A stretch of 64,000 bases of DNA from Pasteurellaceae bacterium. GTDB taxonomy: Bacteria > Pseudomonadota > Gammaproteobacteria > Enterobacterales > Pasteurellaceae. Both the position numbers and the translations under genes were made by a program. This document shows positions 9,127 through 19,915 of the stretch, one piece after another. The DNA lies in assembly GCA_030528525.1 (NCBI GenBank), contig JAUMYT010000008.1:1-64000 (forward strand), written 5' to 3'. The notes beneath the pieces were generated by a model, which saw only the letters and a program-made list of their open reading frames with translations, was not told the DNA's origin and made no database searches. The first letter of the stretch is position 1. Every line of letters starts with the position of its first letter.

Positions 9127-9900
9127 ATGGCAGGAAAAATTTATGTGATTAATGGAATGCAGCAACAATTTTTAGGTGTCTTCTTTGCCCATCATGACGA
9201 ACCACTCCCAGATACCGTTACTTTGAACTACCCTACGCCACCGCCACGAGCAACTTCATCTGCTCGGCAACAGAAAAAATGGCAAAGCCAGCGAATGGCC
9301 TTTTTTCTGCTGCATAAAATTTTCGAGCAATATCAATTAGATACCACGCACCTTCAGCAAATCCAACGCACGCCGAGTGGTCGTCCTTATCTTGCCGATC
9401 CGCGTATTGATTTTAATATCAGCCATTCGGGCGATTGGGTGGCGATCATTTTTTCCCTGTCTACGCCCACCAAAATGGTCGGAATCGACATTGAACACCC
9501 ACAAAAAATCCGCCGTTATGCGGATTTGCTTCGCTATTACGCCAAGCCAAAAGAGATCGCCGAAATCGAGAATGGGCAAGTTTTGCCACAGCTGGACAGC
9601 CTAGAAAAACGCTTTTATTTGAGCTGGTGTTTGCGAGAAGCGGTGCTGAAATCGCAAGGCGTGGGGATTGTGAAACTGTCCGAAGTGCAACATTCGTTGA
9701 GTGAGCAACGTATTTACTCGGCACATTGTCCACAAGGCACGCTTTGCTTTTATCATCAGTTGCCGTTCTATCTGGCGTACTTTTTTGAGCAGGAGGGAAC
9801 TGTGCTATCCTTGCCATCACTCAGCCAATGGCAAAACGGGCGGTTTGTGCCTGTACATACGTCAGTGCCGATTATTTATCAGGTCAATCCCTGCAATTGA
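9127..9900 (+). CDS. 4'-phosphopantetheinyl transferase (Sfp type)
   Basis: This 257-residue enzyme attaches the phosphopantetheine arm of CoA to carrier-protein serines. The motifs are in order: FNISHSGDW, GIDIE (Mg-binding acids) and RFYLSWCLREAVLKSQG (the WxxKEA-like catalytic region). It is the Sfp/AcpT class rather than the short AcpS. The window also contains a cluster with three carrier proteins at 52488-56455, its most obvious local clients (inference). It sits 51 bp after comM and 15 bp before nudF. Confidence 0.88.
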   Translation: MAGKIYVINGMQQQFLGVFFAHHDEPLPDTVTLNYPTPPPRATSSARQQKKWQSQRMAFFLLHKIFEQYQLDTTHLQQIQRTPSGRPYLADPRIDFNISHSGDWVAIIFSLSTPTKMVGIDIEHPQKIRRYADLLRYYAKPKEIAEIENGQVLPQLDSLEKRFYLSWCLREAVLKSQGVGIVKLSEVQHSLSEQRIYSAHCPQGTLCFYHQLPFYLAYFFEQEGTVLSLPSLSQWQNGRFVPVHTSVPIIYQVNPCN

Positions 9901-9915
9901 GATTAAGGAGATAGT

Positions 9916-10545
9916 ATGAGCAACATTCATCAATTTTCACAAAAAGATTTAGACATCGTGCGGGAAGAAACCCTTTACCAAGGGCATTTCCAACTGAAAA
10001 AAATGGTCTTTCGCCACAAAATGTTCTCGGGGCAGATGAGTGGCGAAGTAGTGCGTGAGCTGTTGATCAAAGGGGCAGCAGCAGCGGTCATTGCTTACGA
10101 TCCTGTGCGAGATTCGGTGGTGTTGGTTGAGCAGGTTCGCATTGGTGCCTACGATCCAAATAGTTCACATTCGCCGTGGCTGGTTGAACTGATCGCAGGA
10201 ATGGTGGACGAAGGCGAATCGCCTGAAGAGGTTGCCATTCGTGAGAGCCAAGAAGAAGCAGGACTTGCGGTCAGCAACTTAGAACACGCCGTGAGCGTGT
10301 GGGACAGCCCTGGTGGTGCGGTAGAGCGGTTACATCTGTTTTTGGGCTTAGTGGATAGCTCAAAAGTGGGTGGTGTTTACGGTTTAGCCGAAGAAAATGA
10401 AGATATTTTGGTACATGTTGTGAGCCGTGAGCAAGCCTATCAATGGGTGGAAGAAGGCAAAATCGACAACGTGATCGCCGTGGTCGGCTTGCAATGGTTA
10501 CAGCTCAACTACCACAAATATAGCCAGAAAGATTTGCAGAAATAA
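9916..10545 (+). CDS. nudF: ADP-ribose pyrophosphatase NudF
   Basis: This 209-residue Nudix hydrolase cleaves ADP-ribose to AMP and ribose-5-phosphate. The full Nudix box is visible (G-x5-E then REsQEEAGL, around residues 94-117). The AGMVDEGE and DSPGGAVERLHLFLG segments match the NudF subfamily. An AAGGAG site sits 7 bases upstream, and the gene closely follows the phosphopantetheinyl transferase. Confidence 0.92.
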   Translation: MSNIHQFSQKDLDIVREETLYQGHFQLKKMVFRHKMFSGQMSGEVVRELLIKGAAAAVIAYDPVRDSVVLVEQVRIGAYDPNSSHSPWLVELIAGMVDEGESPEEVAIRESQEEAGLAVSNLEHAVSVWDSPGGAVERLHLFLGLVDSSKVGGVYGLAEENEDILVHVVSREQAYQWVEEGKIDNVIAVVGLQWLQLNYHKYSQKDLQK

Positions 10546-10565
10546 GCCAATAAGTCCCCCCTTGT
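10532..10565 (-). repeat. Uptake-signal-like element, G type
   Basis: On the minus strand the core ACAAGGGGG is followed by GACTT and CTGCAAA in the standard register. It spans the 3' end of nudF. Confidence 0.6.
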
Positions 10566-10660
10566 TGATGCAACTCTTGCAAATAAGAGTTATTTGCATT
10601 ATTGTTTGTTCCGAAATTTAACCCTTTCTTAACAACAATAAACAATGAGGTTACTGAATT

Positions 10661-11806
10661 ATGATTATTTCATCAGCCAACGATTACCGTAAAGCGGCAA
10701 AACGTCGTGTGCCACCATTTATGTTCCACTATGCCGACGGCGGTTCTTATGCAGAACAGACCCTTGCTCGCAATGTGAGCGATTTATCCGAGATCGCCCT
10801 ACGTCAACGGGTATTGAAAGATATGTCGCAGTTGGATACTGAAATTGAATTATTTGGCGAAAAGTTAGCCTTACCTGCGATTTTAGCCCCTGTCGGTGCG
10901 TTGGGAATGTATGCTCGCCGTGGCGAAGTGCAAGCGGCGAAAGCAGCCGATAATAAAGGGATTCCATTCACCCTGTCTACTGTGTCGATTTGCCCAATTG
11001 AAGAAGTGGTGCCTGCGATCAATCGCCCAATGTGGTTCCAGCTTTATGTATTGAAAGATCGTGGTTTTATGAAAAATGCTTTGGAACGTGCCAAAGCCGC
11101 AGGCTGTTCTACCTTGGTATTTACGGTGGATATGCCAACACCTGGGGCGAGATACCGTGATATGCATTCAGGTATGAGCGGGCCTTACAAAGAAATTCGT
11201 CGTGTGATTCAAGGGGCATTGCACCCGTTTTGGGCGTGGGATGTTGGGATTAAAGGCAAGCCACATACCTTAGGCAATGTCTCCAAATATTTGGGTAAAG
11301 ATGTTGGCTTAGATGATTATATTGGTTGGCTCACACAGAACTTTGATCCGTCTATTTCGTGGAAAGATTTAGAGTGGATCCGTGAATTTTGGGACGGTCC
11401 GATGGTGATTAAAGGTATTCTTGATCCAGAAGATGCCAAAGATGCGGTGCGATTTGGTGCAGATGGTATCGTGGTTTCGAACCACGGTGGCCGCCAGTTA
11501 GATGGTGTGCTATCCAGTGCTAAAGCTTTACCAGCCATTGCTGATGCGGTGAAAGGCGACATTAAGATCTTAGCTGATTCGGGTGTGCGTAATGGTTTAG
11601 ACATTGTGCGTATGATTGCACTTGGTGCCGATGCCTGTATGTTAGGGCGATCCTTTGTCTATGCGTTGAGTACCGCAGGACAAGCAGGGGTGGAAAATAT
11701 GCTCGATATTTTCAAGAAAGAGATGCGAGTAGCGATGACGCTCACCAGTAATCAAAAAGTCAGCGACATTACGCGTGATGCATTGGTGGATTTCAGCAAA
11801 ATTTAG
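10661..11806 (+). CDS. lldD: L-lactate dehydrogenase LldD
   Basis: This 381-residue FMN-dependent, membrane-linked L-lactate dehydrogenase feeds electrons from lactate to quinones. The start ([18 protein letters not shown]) and the active-site segment [10 protein letters not shown], with its catalytic His, match LldD. FMN-binding [21 protein letters not shown] follows. It ends before a bidirectional terminator. Lactate use fits the acs gene nearby. Confidence 0.96.
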   Translation: MIISSANDYRKAAKRRVPPFMFHYADGGSYAEQTLARNVSDLSEIALRQRVLKDMSQLDTEIELFGEKLALPAILAPVGALGMYARRGEVQAAKAADNKGIPFTLSTVSICPIEEVVPAINRPMWFQLYVLKDRGFMKNALERAKAAGCSTLVFTVDMPTPGARYRDMHSGMSGPYKEIRRVIQGALHPFWAWDVGIKGKPHTLGNVSKYLGKDVGLDDYIGWLTQNFDPSISWKDLEWIREFWDGPMVIKGILDPEDAKDAVRFGADGIVVSNHGGRQLDGVLSSAKALPAIADAVKGDIKILADSGVRNGLDIVRMIALGADACMLGRSFVYALSTAGQAGVENMLDIFKKEMRVAMTLTSNQKVSDITRDALVDFSKI

Positions 11807-11834
11807 CGGAACACCAAAATGCCATTGAGCGAAA

Positions 11835-11862
11835 TAAAGGGGCAACAGCCCCTTTATTTTTT
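11835..11862. terminator. Bidirectional terminator
   Basis: A 9-bp stem TAAAGGGGC/GCCCCTTTA with loop AACA is followed by a T-rich run. It separates the convergent lldD and glycosidase genes. Confidence 0.87.
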
Positions 11863-11865
11863 GAG

Positions 11866-12624
11866 CTAGGGGAGAAGCTTCACGCCGAAATGATTGCCGA
11901 CTTTACGTTCACGCATTTGTAATAATGGTAAACGTGATACGCGTTGTTGATTAACAACCATTGTTGAACTGCCGCCACCGTCTAAATTGACTGCTTGGGT
12001 GAGACCAATTTGTGTGGCTAACTCGGCAAGCTCGTCCATGGTCATACCTCGGTAGTTAAGTTGCCGGCCTTCGACGACGACTAAATAAAGCCACTGGCGT
12101 TTATTATCTAATCCGACCATTGTACGAGGATGTTTGCCAGTAAAAATCCCTTGTTGGCAGCCAATGCTATCGCTTATTGCACACTCAAATTTGCCTGATT
12201 GTTGATGATAATATTGCCATCCGGCCACGGCGAATTGCCATTTGGGATTGATTTTTGTGACGCTATTTTTTGGATCGATATAGCATTGATTTTGGGCTGT
12301 GCAAGCAAGAAATGAACGTGCACGGGTATCGTATGATTTGTTTGTGCGTTTGAATTGGCTAATATTTAATCCAATAGGCGAGAGATCCTGACGAAAAAAA
12401 CTGCCATTAATGGCGATATTAGTTTGATATTTTTCGGCAAATTCCGATACGCTCAATCCTTGATCGTTTTGCGTGCTGGCGATGAGCTGTATGTTTTTGC
12501 AACTTAAATTCACTCGACTGACATGGATATGTGGCGAGAGTGAGTAAGTTTGCAAACAAGTAGTCTTCGCCCAAAGCATGTGGCTGGCGAATAGGCTAAA
12601 CAGCAAGAATAATCCTTTTATCAT
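11866..12624 (-). CDS. Secreted phosphodiester glycosidase family protein
   Basis: This 252-residue protein has an N-terminal signal peptide (hydrophobic FLLFSLFASHMLWAK). It carries the phosphodiester glycosidase (NAGPA/DUF2233) signature: AINGSFFRQ, PRTMVGLD and NLDGGGSSTMVV, where the Asp and Gly-rich loop form the active site. Relatives release N-acetylglucosamine from phosphodiester-linked sugars. The substrate here is unknown; periplasmic glycans or teichoic-like polymers are possible. Four cysteines fall in the mature region. Confidence 0.8.
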   Translation of the reverse strand: MIKGLFLLFSLFASHMLWAKTTCLQTYSLSPHIHVSRVNLSCKNIQLIASTQNDQGLSVSEFAEKYQTNIAINGSFFRQDLSPIGLNISQFKRTNKSYDTRARSFLACTAQNQCYIDPKNSVTKINPKWQFAVAGWQYYHQQSGKFECAISDSIGCQQGIFTGKHPRTMVGLDNKRQWLYLVVVEGRQLNYRGMTMDELAELATQIGLTQAVNLDGGGSSTMVVNQQRVSRLPLLQMRERKVGNHFGVKLLP

Positions 12625-12703
12625 AAGTCGCTGATTCTACTTAATGTGATTCACTGTCATATTTTATCGCTATCTCTTATTTTGAGAAATCAAAACTGAT
12701 CTG

Positions 12704-12737
12704 ACAAGGGGGAGAGAAACGAGAAGATTTTACAAAA
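12704..12737 (+). repeat. Uptake-signal-like element, G type
   Basis: The core ACAAGGGGG is followed by AGAGAA, then ATTTTACAAAA in the standard register. It is intergenic, upstream of acs. Confidence 0.6.
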
Positions 12738-12780
12738 CACGATCAAGATCACAAAAATAAAACAAAAACATAACAAATAT

Positions 12781-12810
12781 TTGACATTATTTATCTCTTC
12801 TTTCTACACT
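12781..12810 (+). promoter_or_regulatory. Putative acs promoter
   Basis: A perfect -35 TTGACA at 12781 and TACACT at 12805 are 18 bp apart. A TCACA half-site at 12749 could be part of a CRP site, as acs is CRP-activated in E. coli, but the other half is poor. Confidence 0.45.
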
Positions 12811-12852
12811 TTGACTGTTGATCCTATTTTCTACTCATTCAACGGAGGCACT

Positions 12853-14814
12853 ATGCAACATAATGTCGTACTCAAAGAGAACAGAACATTCAAACCAAGC
12901 GATGATTTCCGCCGTCAGGCGAATATTTCAGGGTTGGAAAGTTATCAAGAGTTGTGGGAATTTGCCGATAAGGATTATCTCAGTTACTGGAGCGATTTAG
13001 CACGTGAATTGATCACGTGGAAAAAACCGTTTATGCAAATTTTCGATGACAGTGAAGCCCCGTTCTATAAATGGTTTGCAGACGGTACTTTGAATGTATC
13101 CTATAACTGTCTTGATCGCCATTTGCCCGATAAAGCGGACAAAAAGGCGATTATTTTTGAGTCGGATTTTGGTCAGGTGCAAATTTTCACCTACGCCCAA
13201 TTACACAATCGGGTCTGTCGTTTTGCCAATGCGTTGCGTGAATTAGGCGTGCAAAAAGGCGATCGGGTGATTATTTATCTACCGATGATTGTTGAAGCGG
13301 TGATTGCAATGCAAGCCTGTGCCAGAATCGGGGCGGTGCATTCGGTGGTCTTTGGTGGTTTTTCTGCCAGTGCATTGCGTGATCGCATTGAAGATGCCCA
13401 GGCCAAATTGGTGATCACCGCAAATGCAGGCTTGCGGGGTGGGAAAATCATTCCATTAAAAGAGACGGTAGATGAAGCCTTAGATCTCGGTGGAAAATCC
13501 GTTGAAAATGTGATTGTGTATCATCGTGTCAATATTGATACGCCGTGGAAAAAAGGGCGAGATTTATGGTGGAATGAACTCACGGCTCACCAGCCAGCGT
13601 TCTGTGAACCAGAATGGATGAATGCCGAAGATCCGTTATTTATTCTCTATACTTCAGGCTCAACGGGCAAGCCAAAAGGCATTGTGCATAGCACAGGCGG
13701 GTATTTGCTTGGGGCGTTGAATTCGTTCCGCACGGTGTTTGATAATAAATTAGATGATGTGTTTTTCTGTACTGCCGATGTGGGTTGGATCACAGGGCAT
13801 TCCTATGTGTGCTACGGGCCTCTAGCAAATGGGGCTACCCAAGTGATTTATGAAGGGGTACCGAGCTATCCTGATCCGGGGCGAATTTGGCGGATTATTC
13901 AACGCCACAAAATCAATGTGTTTTACACTTCTCCAACCCTGATTCGTTCCTTAACCCGTTTAGGCGATCATATCCCGAATAAATACGATCTTTCCACCCT
14001 CCGCTTGTTAGGCAGTGTCGGCGAGCCGATTAACCCGTCAGCGTGGATGTGGTTTTACGAAGTGGTGGGTAAAGGGCGTTGCCCGATTGTGGACACGTGG
14101 TGGCAAACGGAAACGGGGTCGATTATGTTAGCACCAGTACCAGGTGTGATTGCGACAAAACCTGGCTCTTGTACTTTGCCATTACCAGGGATTATGGCGG
14201 ATGTCGTGGATGACTGCGGCAAAAAATGTGAGCCAGAGCAGGGAGGCATTTTGGTGATTAAACGCCCATTCCCATCGATGCTTCGCACGATTTGGCGAGA
14301 TCCAGAACGGTTCAAAGCGACCTATTTCCCAGAAGAATTTGGTGGGAAATATTATGTTGCAGGGGATTCTGCTCACCGTGATCAGGAGGGCTATTTTTGG
14401 ATCCTTGGTCGTACAGACGATGTGCTGAATGTGTCTGGACATCGACTCGGCACAATGGAAATTGAATCGGCATTGGTTGCAAATCCAAAAGTGGCAGAAG
14501 CAGCGGTCGTGGGTAAACCTGATGAGATTAAAGGTGAAGCGGTTGTCGCCTTTATTGTGTTAAACGGTATGCGACCAGAAGGCGAAGATGCTCGTGAATT
14601 GGCGGAAGAGCTGAAAGTGTGGGTATCGAATGAAATTGGCAAAATTGCTCGCCCTGAAGATATTCGTTTTGCCGATAACCTACCGAAAACCCGTTCAGGC
14701 AAGATTATGCGTCGTTTATTGCGTTCTATAGCCAAAAATGAGCTGATTACCCAAGATATTTCCACCTTGGAAAACCCACAAATCATCGGTCAGCTACAAC
14801 AGCAGGCGTTATGA
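12853..14814 (+). CDS. acs: Acetyl-CoA synthetase (AMP-forming)
   Basis: This 653-residue enzyme activates acetate to acetyl-CoA via acetyl-AMP. The A3 motif [15 protein letters not shown], the acyl pocket WWQTETGS, the hinge [13 protein letters not shown] and the C-terminal [11 protein letters not shown] with its catalytic lysine are intact. I chose ATG 12853 because of a strong ACGGAGG site; the frame is open further upstream. The gene stands alone with its own terminator. Confidence 0.97.
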   Translation: MQHNVVLKENRTFKPSDDFRRQANISGLESYQELWEFADKDYLSYWSDLARELITWKKPFMQIFDDSEAPFYKWFADGTLNVSYNCLDRHLPDKADKKAIIFESDFGQVQIFTYAQLHNRVCRFANALRELGVQKGDRVIIYLPMIVEAVIAMQACARIGAVHSVVFGGFSASALRDRIEDAQAKLVITANAGLRGGKIIPLKETVDEALDLGGKSVENVIVYHRVNIDTPWKKGRDLWWNELTAHQPAFCEPEWMNAEDPLFILYTSGSTGKPKGIVHSTGGYLLGALNSFRTVFDNKLDDVFFCTADVGWITGHSYVCYGPLANGATQVIYEGVPSYPDPGRIWRIIQRHKINVFYTSPTLIRSLTRLGDHIPNKYDLSTLRLLGSVGEPINPSAWMWFYEVVGKGRCPIVDTWWQTETGSIMLAPVPGVIATKPGSCTLPLPGIMADVVDDCGKKCEPEQGGILVIKRPFPSMLRTIWRDPERFKATYFPEEFGGKYYVAGDSAHRDQEGYFWILGRTDDVLNVSGHRLGTMEIESALVANPKVAEAAVVGKPDEIKGEAVVAFIVLNGMRPEGEDARELAEELKVWVSNEIGKIARPEDIRFADNLPKTRSGKIMRRLLRSIAKNELITQDISTLENPQIIGQLQQQAL

Positions 14815-14827
14815 TGCATAAAGTATA

Positions 14828-14866
14828 AAAATAGGGGCGATTTGTGATTTTACGCCCCTATTTTCT
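14828..14866. terminator. Terminator between acs and argS
   Basis: The AAAATAGGGGCG/CGCCCCTATTTT stem has flanking A and T runs, so it can act on both converging genes. Confidence 0.87.
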
Positions 14867-14884
14867 GTGTATCACAGTAAGAAA

Positions 14885-16612
14885 TTACATTTTCTCAACC
14901 GTCTTGATGCCGAGCAATTCCAAGCCTTGTTTTAAGGTTTGGGCGGTGAGACTTGCCAGTTGCAAGCGGCTGTTTTTCACGCTGTCTTCCGCATTGAGAA
15001 TTGGGCAGGCTTCGTAGAAACTGGAGAAAATCCCTGCTAATTCATAGAGATATTGGCACAGCACGTGCGGCGTGCCGTCTTTTGCCACTGTCGTCACCGC
15101 TTCTTCAAATTGTAATAATTTCAAGGCTAACGCACGTTCTTTCTCTTCGGTCAGCGTAATGTCGCCGTGTACGCTGTTTGGATCAATCTCCGCACGGCTG
15201 AAGATCGAACGAATACGGGTGTAGGCGTATTGCATATAAGGGGCGGTGTTGCCTTCAAAGGTCAGCATATTGTCCCAGTCGAACACATAATCGGTGGTGC
15301 GATTTTTCGAGAGATCGGAATATTTCACCGCCCCAATCGCCACCGCTTCGACCACCGCGGCTTTCTCGCAAGGGGTGAGATTCGGGTTCTTTTCTGCAAT
15401 TAATTTTTCGGCTCGCTCCACCGCTTCATCGAGCAAATCCGCTAATTTCACCGTACCGCCCGTACGGGTTTTGAACGGTTTGCCGTCTTTGCCTAACATC
15501 ATACCGAAATTGTGATGTTCCAAGCTGAAACTGTCTGGCACATAGCCTGCTTTGCGAGTAATCAACCACGCTTGTTGCATATGTTGGCTTTGGCGAGTGT
15601 CGGAGAAGACTAACGCACGATCCGCTTTCAAGATTTCATAGCGATATTTCGCTGCTGCTACGTCCGTGGTGGTGTATAAAAAACCGCCATCTTTTTTCTG
15701 CACAATCACGCCCATTGGGTCGCCGTCTTTGTTCTTAAATTCGTCTAAGAACACCACCAACGCCCCATCGTCTTCCACCGCTAAGCCTTGGGCTTTGAGA
15801 TCGTCAACAATTGCGGGTAACATCGGGTTGTATAAACTTTCGCCCATTACGTCTTTTTCGGTGAGGGTGACGTTTAAGCGGTCGTAGTTGTGCTGGTTTT
15901 GCACCATCGTGATCTTGACTAATTTTTGCCACATAGTACGGCAATATTCATCGCCACTTTGCAACTTCACTACATAATTACGAGCTTTCTCGGCAAACAC
16001 AGGATCGCTGTCGTAATGCTCTTTAGCCGCACGGTAGAAGGTTTCCAAATCCGCCAATTCCATTTCGCTGGCGTGTTCGTTTTCCATTTTTTCAAGGTAA
16101 GCAATCAGCATACCGAACTGCGTACCCCAGTCGCCGACGTGGTTGGCACGGATCACCTTGTTGCCCAAAAATTCCAAGGCACGTACCACGCCATCGCCGA
16201 TAATGGTAGAGCGTAAATGCCCCACGTGCATCTCTTTTGCCACGTTTGGCGAAGAATAATCGATCACCACCGTCTGATTTTGAGTGCGAGCGATGCCTAA
16301 ATTGCCGTCTTTTAACGCCGTTTGCACATTGCTTGCTAACCATTCTGGCTTTAAGAAAATGTTGATAAAGCCTGGCCCTGCGATTTCTAATTTTTCTGCA
16401 ATGTTGGTTAAATCCAAGTTATCTAATACTTTTTGAGCAAACTCACGTGGGTTTTGCCCCAGTTTTTTCGCCGCACCCATAATGCCGTTGGCTTGGTAAT
16501 CGCCAAACTGCACTTTGCCCGACTGACGCACCAACGGCTCAACGTTCTGCTCTGCCCCAGCGGCAATCATTGCTTGCTTAATTTTTTCCGATAAAATGTG
16601 TTGAATATTCAC
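14885..16612 (-). CDS. argS: Arginyl-tRNA synthetase
   Basis: This 575-residue class I synthetase charges tRNA-Arg. It has the Arg-specific N-terminal domain, the HIGH-like motif HVGHLRST after SSPNVAKEM, and the C-terminal anticodon-binding domain ([16 protein letters not shown]). Length and ends are normal. It is divergent from yecM with a 31-bp gap. An uptake-signal-like element at 15368 lies inside the gene. Confidence 0.97.
   Translation of the reverse strand: MNIQHILSEKIKQAMIAAGAEQNVEPLVRQSGKVQFGDYQANGIMGAAKKLGQNPREFAQKVLDNLDLTNIAEKLEIAGPGFINIFLKPEWLASNVQTALKDGNLGIARTQNQTVVIDYSSPNVAKEMHVGHLRSTIIGDGVVRALEFLGNKVIRANHVGDWGTQFGMLIAYLEKMENEHASEMELADLETFYRAAKEHYDSDPVFAEKARNYVVKLQSGDEYCRTMWQKLVKITMVQNQHNYDRLNVTLTEKDVMGESLYNPMLPAIVDDLKAQGLAVEDDGALVVFLDEFKNKDGDPMGVIVQKKDGGFLYTTTDVAAAKYRYEILKADRALVFSDTRQSQHMQQAWLITRKAGYVPDSFSLEHHNFGMMLGKDGKPFKTRTGGTVKLADLLDEAVERAEKLIAEKNPNLTPCEKAAVVEAVAIGAVKYSDLSKNRTTDYVFDWDNMLTFEGNTAPYMQYAYTRIRSIFSRAEIDPNSVHGDITLTEEKERALALKLLQFEEAVTTVAKDGTPHVLCQYLYELAGIFSSFYEACPILNAEDSVKNSRLQLASLTAQTLKQGLELLGIKTVEKM
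15368..15401 (+). repeat. Uptake-signal-like element, G type
   Basis: The core GCAAGGGGT is followed by GAGAT and CTGCAA in register. It lies inside argS on the opposite strand to the gene. Confidence 0.5.
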
Positions 16613-16643
16613 GCTAATTCTCTCTTTTCTAAAACTGACAAAA

Positions 16644-17258
16644 ATGAGTGCAATGATACTAGAAAACCCTGCTGAAAACTCACATTTTGCAAATTTTTTG
16701 CAAGATCTTACCCCTTGTTTTGGCGAAATCGCCCCATTTGAACAGAAAATTCGACAAATTGCTGATGTCGCAGGTATTGATTTAGGGCAATTTGAGATCG
16801 ATCACTTGGCGGTGCGAATGAACGACTGGCAAACTGCCGAACAGTGGGAAGCGTTATTACTCAAACAAGGAAAATTACTCAAAGAAAGTGAAGTGAACGG
16901 TCGCCCGATTGGAATTTTTCAGCTCAATCAGCCGATTCATTTTTGCGGACAATCGGTGTCAATCATTGAACTGCCGTTTCCAAAAGATAAAACCTATCCT
17001 GAAGAGGGCTGGGAACATATCGAAATCGTCGTCCCGTTTTTGCCGAATGAGAGCGTTGAACAGTGGGTTGAACGGCTTTGCAAGGGGGGGAGTTGGCAAG
17101 AGAATGTGCAAATTAAGCTGAAAGTTAGCCAGCCGAAAGCCGCAGGCGAGCAACTACCCAACCCAAGTATTGCAATAAGTTTAAACAATGTAAGCCTATG
17201 TAATCCTTGTTGTATAAAGTTGCACCCTTATGCTATAACTACGATTATTTATGCATAA
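16644..17258 (+). CDS. yecM: VOC-fold protein YecM
   Basis: This 204-residue protein matches YecM (PF06185): [30 protein letters not shown], and [11 protein letters not shown]. Its biochemical role is unknown, although the fold is that of glyoxalase-type metal enzymes. The last 30 residues are odd: the expected short IKxHP ending is preceded by an extra, cysteine-containing stretch ([12 protein letters not shown]), and the protein runs past the usual ~188 residues. Two uptake-signal-like elements (16685 and 17080) are read through in this gene. Confidence 0.82.
   Translation: MSAMILENPAENSHFANFLQDLTPCFGEIAPFEQKIRQIADVAGIDLGQFEIDHLAVRMNDWQTAEQWEALLLKQGKLLKESEVNGRPIGIFQLNQPIHFCGQSVSIIELPFPKDKTYPEEGWEHIEIVVPFLPNESVEQWVERLCKGGSWQENVQIKLKVSQPKAAGEQLPNPSIAISLNNVSLCNPCCIKLHPYAITTIIYA
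16685..16718 (-). repeat. Uptake-signal-like element, 4-G type
   Basis: On the minus strand ACAAGGGGT, AAGATCTTGC and AAAATTTGCAAA match the canonical signal at every constrained position except C6 to G. It is coding within yecM (FLQDLTPC). Confidence 0.7.
17080..17113 (+). repeat. Uptake-signal-like element, G type
   Basis: The core GCAAGGGGG is followed by GGAGTTGG and TGCAAA in register. It is coding within yecM ([13 protein letters not shown]). Confidence 0.6.
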
Positions 17259-17292
17259 TTTAGTATCTGAATTCATTTTATTGAGGTAGAAT

Positions 17293-17757
17293 ATGAAAAA
17301 ATTTGGGTTAATTGGTGGTTTGCTGTTAAGCTTAACCCTTGTTGGTTGTACCAATACTGATATTTACAGCGGTAATGTGTATCGTGGTGATCAAGCTAAA
17401 GAAGCTCGTTCTATCAGTTATGGTACTATTGTGGCTGTTCGTGAAGTGAAAATCCAAGCAGGTAATCAAGGGGTTATCGGAGGGGTTGGTGGTGGTGTGA
17501 TTGGTGGTATTGCTGGATCAACCATTGGTGGTGGACGTGGTCAAGCAATTGCAACAGCTGTCACTGCGATTGCGGGGTCCATGATTGGTAGTGTGATTGA
17601 AGAAAAAGCAAGCCAAGTCACTTCGCTTGAACTAGTCATTCGTCAAGATAACGGTCAAGAAATCGTTGTCGTGCAAAAAAAAGAAGCAGGTTTTGTACCG
17701 GGTAGACGTGTAAGAATTGTTGGTACTACATCCGATCTCAACGTTTCTCTTCTTTAA
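17293..17757 (+). CDS. Glycine-zipper outer-membrane lipoprotein (SlyB/Pcp family)
   Basis: This 154-residue protein has a lipoprotein signal with lipobox LVGC at about residues 16-19. A glycine-zipper segment follows (VIGGVGGGVIGGIAGSTIGGG), then a C-terminal beta-rich domain ending in VRIVGTT. This is the architecture of SlyB and Haemophilus Pcp, lipid-anchored envelope proteins. It is followed 28 bp later by a smaller lipoprotein. Confidence 0.88.
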   Translation: MKKFGLIGGLLLSLTLVGCTNTDIYSGNVYRGDQAKEARSISYGTIVAVREVKIQAGNQGVIGGVGGGVIGGIAGSTIGGGRGQAIATAVTAIAGSMIGSVIEEKASQVTSLELVIRQDNGQEIVVVQKKEAGFVPGRRVRIVGTTSDLNVSLL

Positions 17758-17785
17758 ATTTATTTATTTTTGTAAGGAAAAAACA

Positions 17786-18064
17786 ATGAAAAAATTATCA
17801 CTTGCTTTATTGGCTAGTGCTGCTGTATTAGCAGCTTGTACCGCAGATGTTTATCCATCAAAAGGCAATGCAACTATTCTTTCAAGTAAAACGTTAGGTG
17901 AGAATACCGTGGAATTAACTATTGCTAAAGATGATGGTGAAGTAGTTTCGATGGTGCGTAAATACGATGCACACGCAACGGTCGGTGCTCGTGTGATTGT
18001 TGGCGATGCTCAAGCAAATCGTGATGAAGATTTAAAAACTATTCGTCGTTACGAGTTTAAATAA
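17786..18064 (+). CDS. Small lipoprotein, Pcp-like C-terminal domain
   Basis: This 92-residue predicted lipoprotein has the signal MKKLSLALLASAAVLAAC, with lipobox LAAC. The mature part (TILSSKTLGENTVELTIAKDDGE, ARVIVGD) resembles the C-terminal domain of the preceding SlyB/Pcp-like protein without the glycine zipper, so it may be a shortened paralogue. I chose ATG 17786 for its TAAGGAAA site. The function is unknown. Confidence 0.75.
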   Translation: MKKLSLALLASAAVLAACTADVYPSKGNATILSSKTLGENTVELTIAKDDGEVVSMVRKYDAHATVGARVIVGDAQANRDEDLKTIRRYEFK

Positions 18065-18129
18065 TAATAGCCTAACAAAAAACAACGATATGTAATCTGA
18101 CTCCAAAAAGTGAGATACGTCTAATTTAA

Positions 18130-18163
18130 GAACTCAGTTCTGCTTTACGCAGAGCAGAGTTCT
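18130..18163 (+). terminator. Terminator-like hairpin
   Basis: The arms GAACTCAGTTCTGC and GCAGAGCAGAGTTC, with loop TTTAC, are followed by TTTTATTTTTT. Confidence 0.75.
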
Positions 18164-18635
18164 TTTATTTTTTATTGAGTAGTATTGTAGTAATGCAAAT
18201 TTTAAAACTTTCCAACATCGAACTTTATAGCTTTTTTCGGTAGTTTGTAGCCCTAATGCGATAGCAAAATGTTTTTTTGTGCTCCTAGCCCACTGACTTG
18301 AATATATTCCCACTAAGTAAAATTTGCAGATGGTTTTGTTCAAGTGGCTGTGTTGAAATCACAAGGGGGTTATCAAAAGACCGAGTGGTGTGCTTTCATT
18401 GGAATTTTTGTGATTTATTTCCAAGGTTCTGGTGAGAGTCCAATAGCCATTATTTAAATTTGTCTCGGGATAAAATAAATTTTTAGATTGAAAATTAATC
18501 AAATTCTGGTGTTTTTTCTTATTTTTCGACACACATCACAAAAAATTTCCTAGATTTGATTGAAAAATCTTTGTAAGTGAAGTAATTATCTCTCTATCGA
18601 TTTTGCGTGATACTATTAGATTGAGGGATTTTACC
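18164..18635. other. Non-coding stretch before sxy
   Basis: I see no convincing gene in these 470 bases. An isolated ACAAGGGGG at 18361 lacks the expected tail. TTTTGTGATTTATTTCC near 18405 and TTTGCGTGATACT near 18602 resemble CRP half-sites, which would fit an upstream regulatory region of sxy. Neither is a full match. Confidence 0.4.
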
Positions 18636-19292
18636 ATGAATAAAATTTATTCAGAAACTCAAACTGTGCGAGATATTCTGTCACATGTTATTGGTGAGAC
18701 TAGAGCCAAAACTTATTTTTCATACTATGGGATTTTTAAGGATGATTTGATGTTTGGCTTATATAAGGATGGAAAATTCTATCTTAAAGTAGCATTGGAA
18801 GATGTGTCAAAAATAGCTAAACATCATGATGTTATTCCTCTGGTGGATCCTGCTATTGTGCAATCACGACGCTATTATTATTTACCCGATCATATTCTGA
18901 GTAATATTAAGCAGTATCATCATTGGTTTGATAATTCTGTAAAAGAGGTAAAGGAAAATAAGCAGACTTCATATTATAATAAAAAGCATCAGATCCGATT
19001 TTTACCAAATATGAGTTTTAGCTTCGAGAGGATGTTGAGGAAAATCAACATCAGGACAATTGAACAATTGGTTGATAAGGGTGAAATAGCGACATTTATT
19101 GAGTTAGTCAAGATTGGCATTGAGGCAAACGAAGTGATACTACTTAAACTTCATGGTGCGATCAACCGTCAATTAGTGTATACAATTTCTCAAAAAGTCA
19201 GAATAGCACTCTTGCGTGAGGCAGACGAGGCTTTATATGCTGCAGGGTTAAGGAGGGTATTTCAGTCAAAACTGGCGAAAATCGATCAGTGA
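18636..19292 (+). CDS. sxy: Competence regulator Sxy/TfoX
   Basis: This 218-residue protein has the TfoX N-terminal domain (FSYYGIFKDDLMFGLYKDGKFYLKV). The TfoX C-terminal domain follows (LPNMSFSFERMLRKINIRTIEQL … LREADEALYAAGL). In Haemophilus and Actinobacillus, Sxy acts with CRP to switch on competence genes at CRP-S sites. ATG 18636 follows a GAGGGA site. Together with crp, comM and many uptake signals in this window, it argues that the organism takes up DNA. Confidence 0.93.
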   Translation: MNKIYSETQTVRDILSHVIGETRAKTYFSYYGIFKDDLMFGLYKDGKFYLKVALEDVSKIAKHHDVIPLVDPAIVQSRRYYYLPDHILSNIKQYHHWFDNSVKEVKENKQTSYYNKKHQIRFLPNMSFSFERMLRKINIRTIEQLVDKGEIATFIELVKIGIEANEVILLKLHGAINRQLVYTISQKVRIALLREADEALYAAGLRRVFQSKLAKIDQ

Positions 19293-19379
19293 CATTTGCT
19301 GACTGGATTAAGTAGAAGATATTGGAATTAGGGAGCAAGAAGAAAGTGAAAATTTTTATTGCTAGATAGAAATCATTAA

Positions 19380-19899
<520 letters not shown>

Positions 19900-19915
19900 T
19901 TAAGAGGTTATTACA

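Noticed and set aside
18134-18343. 69-codon minus-strand reading frame after the small lipoprotein
   Set aside because: It overlaps a terminator hairpin, has no ribosome site and no recognisable domain.
18361-18394. ACAAGGGGG core
   Set aside because: It has no TGCAAA tail at the expected position; not counted as an uptake-signal-like element.
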